Of a DNA stretch of 10,949 nucleotides, positions 1 to 6,845 are shown piece after piece (position 1 is the first letter of the stretch; every line of letters starts with the position of its first letter). Location: positions 1 to 10,949 of the forward strand of contig UQVG01000044.1 of assembly GCA_900544435.1 (NCBI GenBank), in the 5' to 3' direction. This stretch comes from an uncultured Erysipelotrichaceae bacterium (GTDB lineage Bacteria; Bacillota_I; Bacilli_A; Erysipelotrichales; Coprobacillaceae). A program made the position numbers and the translations under genes. The notes under the pieces are model-generated. The model was not told the origin of the DNA. It did not search any database and saw only the letters and a list, made by a program, of their open reading frames with translations.

Positions 1-8
1 TCTTCGTG

Positions 9-14
9 TATAAT
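9..14 (+). promoter_or_regulatory. -10 element of the probable acpP/operon promoter
   Basis: A perfect TATAAT hexamer lies 28 bases before the acpP start. With transcription starting about 7 bases downstream (near base 21), the leader would be only about 22 bases and would carry the ribosome binding site. The -35 element would lie before the first base of the window, so the promoter cannot be confirmed. No FabT- or FapR-like box is visible in the 42 bases shown before acpP. Confidence 0.55.
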
Positions 15-42
15 ACAAACCGTATTCAAGGAGGAAAGTAAA

Positions 43-270
43 ATGGATTTTGAAAAAGTAAAAGAGATCATTGTTGATTCATTAAGTTGTGATGAAAGTC
101 AAGTTACAATGGAAGCAAATTTAAAAGATGATTTAGAAGCTGATTCTTTAGATGCTGTTGAATTAATTATGCAAATTGAAGAAGAATTTGAAGTAGAAAT
201 TCCAGATGAAGTTGCTTCTAACATGAAAACTGTTAAAGATATCGTAGATTATATTGAAGCAAACAAATAG
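43..270 (+). CDS. acpP: Acyl carrier protein (ACP)
   Basis: This small acidic cytosolic protein (75 aa) carries growing fatty acyl chains on a 4'-phosphopantetheine arm. The attachment site is the DSL motif in the stretch [11 protein letters not shown], with Ser35 as the modified residue. The acidic helix after it ([18 protein letters not shown]) is the usual docking surface for FAS II enzymes. The length is normal for bacterial ACPs. The start is well supported by AAGGAGG at 28-34 with an 8-base spacer. ACP is first in the cluster and is separated from accB by a regulatory gap, which would allow it to be made in excess of the enzymes, as FAS II requires. The holo-ACP synthase that would activate it is not in this window. 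The identification is secure. Confidence 0.97.
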   Translation: MDFEKVKEIIVDSLSCDESQVTMEANLKDDLEADSLDAVELIMQIEEEFEVEIPDEVASNMKTVKDIVDYIEANK

Positions 271-279
271 TAAAGAAGT

Positions 280-303
280 GTCGCTGAGGCGACTATATAT
301 TTT
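280..303 (+). terminator. Small GC hairpin with U-rich tail after acpP
   Basis: A perfect 5-bp stem GTCGC/GCGAC (280-284 and 289-293) closes a TGAG tetraloop and is followed by TATATATTTT. It stands 10 bases after the acpP stop. The stem is short and the T-run is interrupted by A, so it is at best a weak intrinsic terminator. It may instead protect the 3' end of an acpP-only transcript. Confidence 0.4.
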
Positions 304-304
304 G

Positions 305-333
305 TAATAAGCTTTGAACTTCAAAGCTTATTA
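305..333 (+). promoter_or_regulatory. 29-base perfect palindrome holding FabT-type box 1; possible attenuator
   Basis: Two 14-base arms (305-318 and 320-333) are exactly complementary around one central C at 319. The core at 313-325 is TTTGAACTTCAAA. It fits the pattern TTTGA-N3-TCAAA that I recall for FabT, the MarR-family repressor of FAS II genes in streptococci and relatives. As RNA, the same bases form a long AU-rich hairpin followed by a partial U-tract (334-337 TTTT), so it could also act as a terminator or attenuator between acpP and the acc/fab genes. The palindrome is seen directly; both roles are inferred, and no fabT gene is in the window. Confidence 0.6.
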
Positions 334-346
334 TTTTGCTAGATAC

Positions 347-359
347 TTTGAACTTCAAA
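347..359 (+). promoter_or_regulatory. FabT-type box 2, just before the accB ribosome binding site
   Basis: This is an exact second copy of TTTGAACTTCAAA, centred at 353, 34 bases from the centre of box 1 (319). The identical stretch is 14 bases when the preceding C is counted (312-325 and 346-359). Box 2 lacks the long flanking palindrome of box 1, which suggests that the shared core is what is recognised, not an RNA hairpin. It ends four bases before the AAGGAGA ribosome binding site of accB at 363-369. I could not find a convincing -35/-10 pair between the boxes, so whether they control initiation or block read-through is open. Confidence 0.6.
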
Positions 360-374
360 TAAAAGGAGAATACT

Positions 375-800
375 ATGAAATTAGATTTCATTAAACAAAT
401 TATGAGTGAATTTGATCAATCAAATGTCACTAAAATGAAAGTAGAAATAGATGATTTAAAAATAGAATTAGAAAAAGAAAGTGAAAAAGTTGAATATGTA
501 AAACCATTAGAAAAAGAAAATAAAATGGTTGAAGAAGTTAAAACAAAAGAGCCTACAGGTACACCTGTAAAATCACCAATCGTAGGAGTATTTTATATTG
601 CTAGTTCACCTGAAAGTGATCCTTATGTCAAAATAGGGAAAACAGTAAAAAAAGGAGAAACTGTTTGTATTATTGAAGCAATGAAGGTGATGAATGAAAT
701 TAAGGCACCATGTGATGGAACGGTTACATCAATTCTTGTAGAAAATGAAGCGCTTGTTGAATATGATCAAGCTTTAATGGTTATTGAAGAAAATGTTTAA
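375..800 (+). CDS. accB: Biotin carboxyl carrier protein of acetyl-CoA carboxylase (BCCP)
   Basis: This is the biotin-bearing subunit of acetyl-CoA carboxylase (141 aa), which carries CO2 between AccC and AccDA. The C-terminal biotinyl domain (about residues 64-140) holds the canonical EAMKVMNEI motif, with Lys104 as the biotinylation site. The N-terminal part (residues 1-35) is a short helical region, followed by a charged Lys/Glu linker in place of the Pro/Ala linker of E. coli. The start has AAGGAGA at 363-369. Its last 8 bases overlap accC, so the two subunits are likely translationally coupled. The biotin protein ligase that would modify Lys104 is encoded at the end of the same window. 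The length is near that of other Firmicute BCCPs. Confidence 0.96.
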   Translation: MKLDFIKQIMSEFDQSNVTKMKVEIDDLKIELEKESEKVEYVKPLEKENKMVEEVKTKEPTGTPVKSPIVGVFYIASSPESDPYVKIGKTVKKGETVCIIEAMKVMNEIKAPCDGTVTSILVENEALVEYDQALMVIEENV

Positions 801-2151
801 AAAGATATTGATTGCTAATCGTGGTGAAATAGCCGTTAGAATTATTCGTTGTTGTAAAGAAATGGGAATTGAAGCCGTTGCTGTTTATTCTTCAGCAGAT
901 GCCACTTCTTTACATGTTCAATTAGCAGATGAAGCTTACTGTATTGGACCTGCTAAAAGTAGTGAGAGTTATTTAAATATGGAAAATATTTTATCAGTAG
1001 CTACTTTATCAGGATGTGATGCAATCCATCCTGGATTTGGTTATTTATCTGAAAATTCGACGTTTGCCAGACTCGTTGAAAAATGTGGCATGACTTTTAT
1101 TGGTCCAAGTGGTGATGTGATTGATCAAATGGGAAATAAAAGCGTTGCTCGACAAATGATGATTGAAGCAGGAGTTCCCGTTGTTCCTGGAAGTGATGGC
1201 AGTATTGAATCTGTCAGTCAAGGAAAAGAAATTGCTAGAAAGATTGGTTATCCTGTTTTAATTAAAGCTTCTGCCGGTGGTGGTGGAAGAGGTATGAGAA
1301 AATGTTTTAAGGAAGAAGAATTTGAAAATGCTTATTTAACAGCTAAAGCGGAGGCAAAGGCTTGTTTTGGTGATGATGATATGTATATGGAAAAATTGAT
1401 TTTAAATCCTAAACATATTGAGTTTCAAATTTTAGCTGATCATTTTGGTAATGTTATTCATTTAGGAGAAAGAGATTGTTCAATTCAAAGAAGAAACCAA
1501 AAGATGATGGAAGAATCTCCAAGTAAAGCTTTAAGTCAAGAGCTTCGAGAAAAGATGGGAAATGATGCTATCAAAGCAGCTAAAAAAGTAGGTTATTTTA
1601 ATGCAGGAACGATTGAATTTGTTTTAGCACCTGATGGAAAATATTATTTTATTGAAATGAATACACGTATTCAAGTTGAACATCCAGTAACAGAAATGGT
1701 AACGGGGGTTGATTTGATTCGTGAACAAATTAGAATAGCTGCACATTTAAAATTGAATTATAAACAAAGTGATATTGAATTAAAGGGACATGCCCTTGAA
1801 TGTCGTATTAATGCTGAAAATCCTCAAGAAGGTTTTAGACCTTCACCAGGTATTGTTAGCAGTTTACATATTCCAGGAGGTTTTGGGGTACGTATTGATA
1901 CAACTTTATACCAAGGTTATCAAGTGTCTTCTCATTATGATTCAATGATTGCTAAGGTCATCGTTCATGGAAGAAATCGTATTGAAGCAATTCGTAAAAT
2001 GCGTAGGGTTTTAAGTGAATTAGTGATTGATGGTATTGATACAAATCAAGAATTACAGTATTTGATTTTACATGAAAGTGATTATGTCAAAGGAAATTTT
2101 GATACAAGTTTTATTGAAAAACATTTAGATGAGTTGGTGAATGAAAGATGA
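793..2151 (+). CDS. accC: Biotin carboxylase subunit of acetyl-CoA carboxylase
   Basis: This ATP-grasp enzyme (452 aa; E. coli AccC is 449) carboxylates the biotin on AccB using ATP and bicarbonate. Counting from the ATG at 793, the N-terminal domain opens with MFKKILIANRGEIAVRII. The glycine-rich ATP loop GGGGRG is at 162-167. The metal and catalytic residues Glu275, Glu288, Asn290 and Arg292 lie in GTIEF and EMNTRIQVEHP, matching E. coli numbering almost exactly. The biotin carboxylase C-terminal domain follows (about 330-440). I chose ATG 793 over the in-frame TTG at 784 because family members begin MFKK or similar. No strong ribosome binding site precedes it, which fits coupling to accB (8-base overlap). 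It ends in TGA inside the accD start (ATGA). Confidence 0.96.
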   Translation: MFKKILIANRGEIAVRIIRCCKEMGIEAVAVYSSADATSLHVQLADEAYCIGPAKSSESYLNMENILSVATLSGCDAIHPGFGYLSENSTFARLVEKCGMTFIGPSGDVIDQMGNKSVARQMMIEAGVPVVPGSDGSIESVSQGKEIARKIGYPVLIKASAGGGGRGMRKCFKEEEFENAYLTAKAEAKACFGDDDMYMEKLILNPKHIEFQILADHFGNVIHLGERDCSIQRRNQKMMEESPSKALSQELREKMGNDAIKAAKKVGYFNAGTIEFVLAPDGKYYFIEMNTRIQVEHPVTEMVTGVDLIREQIRIAAHLKLNYKQSDIELKGHALECRINAENPQEGFRPSPGIVSSLHIPGGFGVRIDTTLYQGYQVSSHYDSMIAKVIVHGRNRIEAIRKMRRVLSELVIDGIDTNQELQYLILHESDYVKGNFDTSFIEKHLDELVNER

Positions 2152-3017
2152 TGGAACAGCTATTTAAAGAAAGAAAAGAAAAACTTCTTTTATTTAAATC
2201 ATTAAGAAAAAAAAGAGAAAATGAAAGAAAAGAAGTTCCTGAAGGACTTTATACAAAATGTCCAAAATGTAAAGAATTGATTCTTACAAGTAAACTTAAA
2301 AAAAATATGTCAGTTTGTCCTCATTGTGGAAATCATTTAAAGATTACTGCTTATGAAAGATTAGAAATGATTTATGATCAAGGAAAATATAAAGAACTCT
2401 ATAAAAGTACACAAAGAGTAAATCCTTTAGAATTTCCTGGATATGATGAAAAATTAGAATTTTTACAACAAAAAACAGGTTTAAATGAAGCCGTTGTTGT
2501 AGCAAGTGGAAAAATAAATGGGACAAAAGTGATTACTTGTGTGATGGATTCACGTTTTTTAATGGGAAGTATGTCTTCTATTGTAGGTGATAAAATCACG
2601 AAAGCTATTGAACATGCAACCAAAAGAAAGTATCCACTCATTATTTTTACAGCTTCAGGAGGCGCTAGAATGCAAGAAGGAATTTATTCCTTAATGCAAA
2701 TGACAAAAACCTCCGCAGCTCTTGCTAGACATCATCAAGCAGGTTTACTTTATATTTCATATATTACCCATCCAACAACAGGAGGAGTAACAGCTTCATT
2801 TGCAAGTTTAGGAGATATTATTATTGGTGAACCTCAAGCATTAATTGGATTTGCAGGAAGACGTGTCATTGAAAGTACGCTTAAACAAAAATTACCGGAG
2901 AACTTCCAAACAACGGAGTTTATGGAAGAACAAGGATTTGTTGATTTAATTGTGAAACGTCAAGAAATGCGTTCAACACTTATTAGAATTTTAAAAATGC
3001 ATGGTAAGGGGGCATAA
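2148..3017 (+). CDS. accD: Acetyl-CoA carboxylase carboxyltransferase subunit beta
   Basis: This is the beta half of the carboxyltransferase that moves the carboxyl group from biotin to acetyl-CoA, forming malonyl-CoA. The protein (289 aa; E. coli AccD is 304) has a basic N-terminal stretch and then the family's four-cysteine zinc ribbon: Cys38, Cys41, Cys57 and Cys60 in CPKC and CPHC. The crotonase-like carboxyltransferase core follows, with [12 protein letters not shown] (168-178), [14 protein letters not shown] (210-223) and [10 protein letters not shown] near 233-242. The start overlaps the accC stop as ATGA at 2148-2151. A second ATG at 2151 is equally possible and would shorten the protein by one residue. 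It works as an alpha2beta2 complex with AccA, encoded two bases downstream. Confidence 0.96.
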   Translation: MMEQLFKERKEKLLLFKSLRKKRENERKEVPEGLYTKCPKCKELILTSKLKKNMSVCPHCGNHLKITAYERLEMIYDQGKYKELYKSTQRVNPLEFPGYDEKLEFLQQKTGLNEAVVVASGKINGTKVITCVMDSRFLMGSMSSIVGDKITKAIEHATKRKYPLIIFTASGGARMQEGIYSLMQMTKTSAALARHHQAGLLYISYITHPTTGGVTASFASLGDIIIGEPQALIGFAGRRVIESTLKQKLPENFQTTEFMEEQGFVDLIVKRQEMRSTLIRILKMHGKGA

Positions 3018-3019
3018 GG

Positions 3020-3940
3020 GTGTCTTTAAGTCAAGTAGAAAAAGAAATTGAAAAGTTACAAAAAGAACTTCTTGATTGCAATCAAGAAAGAAAAAAAGAA
3101 ATCAAAAGTCAAATCAAAAAACATGAAGAATATTATCAACATCTTTCACCTTATGATCATGTTTATCTTGCGAGAAAAAGTACACGATCAAATATTAAAG
3201 ATTATATCAATCATCTCTTTGATGATTTTATTGAATTACATGGAGATCGTTTAGCAAAAGATGATGGTTCAATTGTTGGAGGTATTGGCTTATTTAATCA
3301 ACAACCTGTAACAATTATTGGTCATTTAAAAGGAAGAACTTTAGAAGATAATTTAAAATGTAATTTTGGAATGTCTTCACCAGAAGGCTATCGAAAAGCT
3401 ATGCGTTTAATGAAACAGGCAGAAAAATTTAAACGTCCTATTATTGCTTTTGTCGATACTCCAGGAGCTTATCCAGGAATGGAAGCAGAAATGCATGGAA
3501 TTGGAGAAGCAATTGCTCGAAATCTTTTAGAGATGTCTCTTTTAAAAGTCCCTATTATTACTATTGTTATTGGTGAGGGAGGTTCTGGAGGAGCTTTGGC
3601 TTTAAGTGTAAGTGATCGTTTAGTCATGTTAGAAAATAGTGTTTATTCGATTTTATCTCCTGAAGGATTTGCTTCTATTTTATGGAAAGATCAAGAAGGA
3701 AAACGTGTTGAAGAAGCTGCAAGCTTAATGAAATTAACAGCTAAGGATCTTTATGAGCGTCATATTATTGATCATATCATAGATGAAGATTTAAAAGGGG
3801 CTACTGTTGAAAGCTATGAAGTTTATCGACAAATAAAAGAATATTTAAATACTAATCTTAAAGAATTACAAAAGTTATCAACATCTCAATTGATTAATAA
3901 GCGTTATGAAAAATATAGAAAGATAGGACAAGTATTTTAA
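3020..3940 (+). CDS. accA: Acetyl-CoA carboxylase carboxyltransferase subunit alpha
   Basis: This is the alpha half of the carboxyltransferase (306 aa; E. coli AccA is 319), partner of AccD. The N-terminus is a charged, probably coiled-coil helix (residues 4-40). The carboxyltransferase domain carries FIELHGDR (70-77), VDTPGAYPG (145-153), the oxyanion-hole glycine stretch [11 protein letters not shown] (185-195) and [15 protein letters not shown] (210-224). The start is GTG, preceded by AAGGGGG (3006-3012) with a 7-base spacer. No ATG gives a better N-terminus. The gap to accD is 2 bases, consistent with equal synthesis of the two halves. With AccA, all four subunits of the bacterial heteromeric carboxylase are present in the order B-C-D-A. 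Confidence 0.96.
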   Translation: MSLSQVEKEIEKLQKELLDCNQERKKEIKSQIKKHEEYYQHLSPYDHVYLARKSTRSNIKDYINHLFDDFIELHGDRLAKDDGSIVGGIGLFNQQPVTIIGHLKGRTLEDNLKCNFGMSSPEGYRKAMRLMKQAEKFKRPIIAFVDTPGAYPGMEAEMHGIGEAIARNLLEMSLLKVPIITIVIGEGGSGGALALSVSDRLVMLENSVYSILSPEGFASILWKDQEGKRVEEAASLMKLTAKDLYERHIIDHIIDEDLKGATVESYEVYRQIKEYLNTNLKELQKLSTSQLINKRYEKYRKIGQVF

Positions 3941-3951
3941 AGGTGAAAAAG

Positions 3952-4863
3952 ATGAATGGAATTGAAATTGTTTCTACAGGTTATGCCAAAATTGAAAAGA
4001 CTTTAGATAATCAACAACTTGAACAAATGGTAGAAACATCTAATGAATGGATCGTTTCACGAACTGGTATTTTAAAAAGACATCTTTCAGATAAATCAAG
4101 TGCTTTTCTAGCTATTGAAGCTGCTAAAAAAGCAACTCAAAATCAAGATTTAAGTCAACTTGCTTTAATTATTGTAGCTACGATGACACCAGAAAATAAT
4201 ACGCCAAGTAATGCGTGTCTTGTACAAAAAGCTTTAGGTTTAAATCATCAATCAATGATGTGTTTTGATATCAATGTTGCTTGTAGTGGTTATGTTTATG
4301 CTTTAAAAGTTGCTCAAAGCTTGTTAGAGGAAAATCAATATGGACTTGTTATTGGAAGTGAACAATTAAGCTCTATTGTAGATTATCAAGATCGTAATAC
4401 GTGTATTTTATTTGGAGATGGGGCAGCCGCTACGCTTATTAAAAAAAGTCAAAAGCTTTTTTATAGTTATTTAGATAGTGATGGAAATGAAGAAGTACTA
4501 TTTTCTAAAAGAAACGATTATTTAAAAATGAAAGGTCAAGATGTTTTTAAATTTGCTATTAAAACAATTCCTTTAAGTATTGATCATGTCTTAAATCAAG
4601 CAAAAATGACGTTAAATGATATTGATTATGTGATTTGTCATCAAGCAAATGAAAGAATTATTAAACATGTTTATAAAAAATATCAATGTTCAAGTGAAAA
4701 GTTTTATATGAACTTACAAGAATATGGAAATACCTCAGCAGCGAGTATTCCATTAGCTTTAGCGAAGATGAATGAACAAGGATTACTTCAAAAAGGAATG
4801 AAAATCATTCTCGTTGGTTTTGGTGGAGGACTTACTTGGGGTGCAATTTTAATGGAATGGTAA
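3952..4863 (+). CDS. fabH: Beta-ketoacyl-ACP synthase III (chain initiation)
   Basis: FabH condenses an acyl-CoA primer with malonyl-ACP, the first committed condensation of FAS II. From ATG 3952 the protein is 303 aa, with the Cys-His-Asn triad at Cys111 (in DINVACSGYVYAL), His230 (ICHQANERI) and Asn260 (YGNTSAASIP). These match the E. coli triad Cys112/His244/Asn274. The C-terminal FGGGLTWGAILMEW is typical. I prefer ATG 3952 to the in-frame GTG at 3943, because AAAGGTGA at 3939-3946 is correctly placed for the ATG and would overlap the GTG. The protein is about 15 residues shorter than most FabH because the segment between residues about 173 and 190, before KMKGQDVFKFA, is compact. Primer preference cannot be read from the sequence. 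Confidence 0.93.
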   Translation: MNGIEIVSTGYAKIEKTLDNQQLEQMVETSNEWIVSRTGILKRHLSDKSSAFLAIEAAKKATQNQDLSQLALIIVATMTPENNTPSNACLVQKALGLNHQSMMCFDINVACSGYVYALKVAQSLLEENQYGLVIGSEQLSSIVDYQDRNTCILFGDGAAATLIKKSQKLFYSYLDSDGNEEVLFSKRNDYLKMKGQDVFKFAIKTIPLSIDHVLNQAKMTLNDIDYVICHQANERIIKHVYKKYQCSSEKFYMNLQEYGNTSAASIPLALAKMNEQGLLQKGMKIILVGFGGGLTWGAILMEW

Positions 4864-4873
4864 GGAGAACAAA

Positions 4874-5800
4874 ATGAAATTAAATGAGTTATTAAATATT
4901 AAATATCCTATTATTCAAGGAGGAATGGCCAATATTGCTACAGGTGCCTTTGCTGCGAGTGTTTCTAATGCAGGAGGGCTAGGTTTGATTGGAGCTGGAG
5001 GAATGAATGCTAAAATGTTAAAAGCAGAAATTCAAGCATGTAAAAAATTAACGAATCAACCTTTTGGTGTCAATATTATGTTACTCAATCCAGATGCCAA
5101 AGAAATGGCACAAATCGTTATTGATGAACATGTTCCAGTCGTGACAACTGGTGCTGGAAATCCAGGTGTATATATAAAAATGTGGAAAGAAGCAGGAATT
5201 AAAGTTTTACCTGTTGTTCCTAGTGTGGCTCTTGCTAAAAGATTAGAACGTGCAGGTGTGGATGGTTTAATTGTTGAAGGTTGTGAAGCAGGAGGACATA
5301 TTGGTGAGGCAACGACTATGGCGCTTGTTCCTCAAGTTGTAAGCAATGTTTCTATTCCTGTTATTGCTGCAGGAGGAATTGCCAGTGGCATGCAAATGTT
5401 AGCGGCTTATGCTTTAGGTGCTTGTGGTGTACAAATTGGAACAGTTTTACTCGCAAGTAAAGAATGTCCAATTCATGAAAATTATAAACAAGCAATTTTA
5501 AAGGCAAAAGATACTTCGACAACTGTTACAGGAAGAATTAATGGAACACCAGTAAGAATCTTAAAAAATAAAATGGCAAAAGCTTATATTCAAAAAGAAA
5601 AAGCGGGAGCAGATATGATGGAACTTGAAAAATATACTCTAGGTTCATTAAGAAAAGCCGTTTTTGAGGGAAATGTTGATGATGGTTCATTGATGGCAGG
5701 ACAAGTTGCAGGAATGATTCATGAAATTAAACCCGTTAAACAAATTTTAGAAGAAATGATGAGTGAGTTACAAGAAACTTATTCAAATTTGGAGATTTAA
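4874..5800 (+). CDS. fabK: Enoyl-ACP reductase II (FMN-dependent FabK)
   Basis: FabK is a flavoprotein that reduces trans-2-enoyl-ACP in the last step of each elongation cycle, replacing the FabI of many bacteria. At 308 aa it is close to pneumococcal FabK. The TIM-barrel signatures run in order: YPIIQGGMA (11-19), FGVNIML (64-70), TTGAGNP (91-97), VEGCEAGGHIG (134-144, with His142 at the conserved active-site position), IPVIAAGGIASG and GVQIGT. The C-terminal GSLRKAVFEGNVDDGSLMAGQ is FabK-like and has no cysteine cluster. A good AAGGAGA ribosome binding site (4862-4868) overlaps the fabH stop. No FabI or FabL is in the window, so this is probably the main enoyl reductase. FabK enzymes are naturally resistant to triclosan, which is known for the family and not seen here. 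Confidence 0.93.
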   Translation: MKLNELLNIKYPIIQGGMANIATGAFAASVSNAGGLGLIGAGGMNAKMLKAEIQACKKLTNQPFGVNIMLLNPDAKEMAQIVIDEHVPVVTTGAGNPGVYIKMWKEAGIKVLPVVPSVALAKRLERAGVDGLIVEGCEAGGHIGEATTMALVPQVVSNVSIPVIAAGGIASGMQMLAAYALGACGVQIGTVLLASKECPIHENYKQAILKAKDTSTTVTGRINGTPVRILKNKMAKAYIQKEKAGADMMELEKYTLGSLRKAVFEGNVDDGSLMAGQVAGMIHEIKPVKQILEEMMSELQETYSNLEI

Positions 5801-5801
5801 A

Positions 5802-6845
5802 ATGTTAGAAATCAATCAAAAAAGCCTAACTGTTCCTTTAATTCAAGGAGGAATGGGTGTTGGTGTGTCTCTAGGAAATTTGGCAGGACATGTTGCTAAG
5901 TGTGGGGCGATGGGAGTTATTTCTACAGCGCATCCAGGATACAAGGAAGATGATTTTGAAAGTAATCATCGACAAGCAAATATTCGTGCTTTAAAAAAAG
6001 AAATTTTAAAAGCACAAAAGCTTTCTCAAGGAAAAGGTTTAGTAGCTATCAATGCGATGGTTGCTTTAAAAGATTATGATGAATTGATCAATGCAGCATT
6101 AGAGAGTAAAGTTGATGCTATTATTTCAGGAGCTGGGCTTCCTTTACGTTTACCAGAATTGGTAAAAGATCATGATGTTTTAATTGCTCCAATTGTTTCA
6201 AGTGGTAAAGCCTGTAAGGTAATCATAAAACATTGGCTCAAAAAGTATCAACGTACACCAGATTTTATTGTTATTGAAGGAAGTCAAGCAGGAGGACATT
6301 TAGGGTTTAAAAAAGAAGATTTAGAAAATCAAACATGCCAAAGTTTAGAAGAAATTTTTAAAGATGTTGAAGAAATTGTAGAAAATAATAAATTGAATAT
6401 TCCTATTTTTGTAGCAGGAGGAATCAGTCAAAGAAGTGATGTTAAACATTTTTTTGATCTAGGGGTTGATGGTATTCAAGTAGCAACACGCTTTATTACA
6501 ACGTATGAATGTGATGCTCATATCAAATATAAAGAGGCTTTTTTAAAAGCTCATCAAGAAGATATTGGTTTTGTTTCTTCTCCTGTTGGAATGCCTGGAA
6601 GAGCAATGCAAAATAGTTTTGTTAAAAAAACCAAGAAAGAAAAAATACCTGTTAAAAAATGTTATCAATGTTTAATTCCTTGTGATGTTAAAAATACACC
6701 TTATTGTATTTCAAGAGCTTTAATAGAAGCTGTTAAAGGAAATTTAGAAGATGGTCTTATTTTTACAGGAGCTTATGGTTATAGGCAAGATCATTTGATG
6801 CATGTTGATGAAGTGATTCATGAATTAATGGAGGATGACAAATGA
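5802..6845 (+). CDS. FabK-like FMN oxidoreductase with C-terminal Cys cluster (FabX / nitronate monooxygenase family)
   Basis: This second 2-nitropropane dioxygenase-superfamily protein (347 aa) directly follows fabK. FMN-barrel signatures, counted from ATG 5802, are LIQGGMGVGVS (13-23), SGAGLP (109-114), VIEGSQAGGHLGF (157-169, His166 in the catalytic position), FVAGGISQ and GIQVATRF. Unlike FabK it has a four-cysteine cluster, C-x2-C-x3-C-x7-C at Cys287, 290, 294 and 302, followed by a GLIFTGAYGYR tail. This arrangement recalls Helicobacter pylori FabX, an FMN and [4Fe-4S] decanoyl-ACP dehydrogenase/isomerase that makes unsaturated fatty acids, and also cysteine-bearing clostridial proteins usually named nitronate monooxygenase. 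The start is ATG 5802, with GGAG at 5791-5794, one base after the fabK stop. The in-frame GTG at 5763 would lie inside fabK. It overlaps fabD by 4 bases. The family is secure; the FabX-like role is inferred from context. Confidence 0.85.
   Translation: MLEINQKSLTVPLIQGGMGVGVSLGNLAGHVAKCGAMGVISTAHPGYKEDDFESNHRQANIRALKKEILKAQKLSQGKGLVAINAMVALKDYDELINAALESKVDAIISGAGLPLRLPELVKDHDVLIAPIVSSGKACKVIIKHWLKKYQRTPDFIVIEGSQAGGHLGFKKEDLENQTCQSLEEIFKDVEEIVENNKLNIPIFVAGGISQRSDVKHFFDLGVDGIQVATRFITTYECDAHIKYKEAFLKAHQEDIGFVSSPVGMPGRAMQNSFVKKTKKEKIPVKKCYQCLIPCDVKNTPYCISRALIEAVKGNLEDGLIFTGAYGYRQDHLMHVDEVIHELMEDDK

Noticed and set aside
305..333. FapR operator
   Set aside because: The FapR consensus as I recall it (TTAGTACCT-type inverted repeat) is not matched; the TTTGA-N3-TCAAA pattern fits FabT instead.
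271..374. A separate -35/-10 promoter for accB
   Set aside because: TATTAT at 329-334 is a fair -10, but no -35 lies 16-18 bases upstream. TTGTAA at 302 is 21 bases away and TTGAAC at 314 pairs with only weak -10 candidates. I left it uncalled.
784..792. TTG start three codons upstream for accC
   Set aside because: ATG 793 gives the normal AccC N-terminus (MFKKILIANRGE), and the upstream TTG adds only KK with no better ribosome binding site.
2344..2641. Open frames on the reverse strand within accD
   Set aside because: They lie wholly inside a clearly conserved gene, have no ribosome binding site and show low-complexity, hydrophobic translations typical of antisense AT-rich frames. The same holds for those inside fabG, fabF and fabZ.
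3943..3951. GTG start for fabH
   Set aside because: The GTG is part of the AAAGGTGA ribosome binding site that serves ATG 3952.
5763..5801. GTG start for the FabX-like gene inside fabK
   Set aside because: It would add 13 residues unlike the family and overlap fabK by 38 bases. ATG 5802 has GGAG at good spacing.
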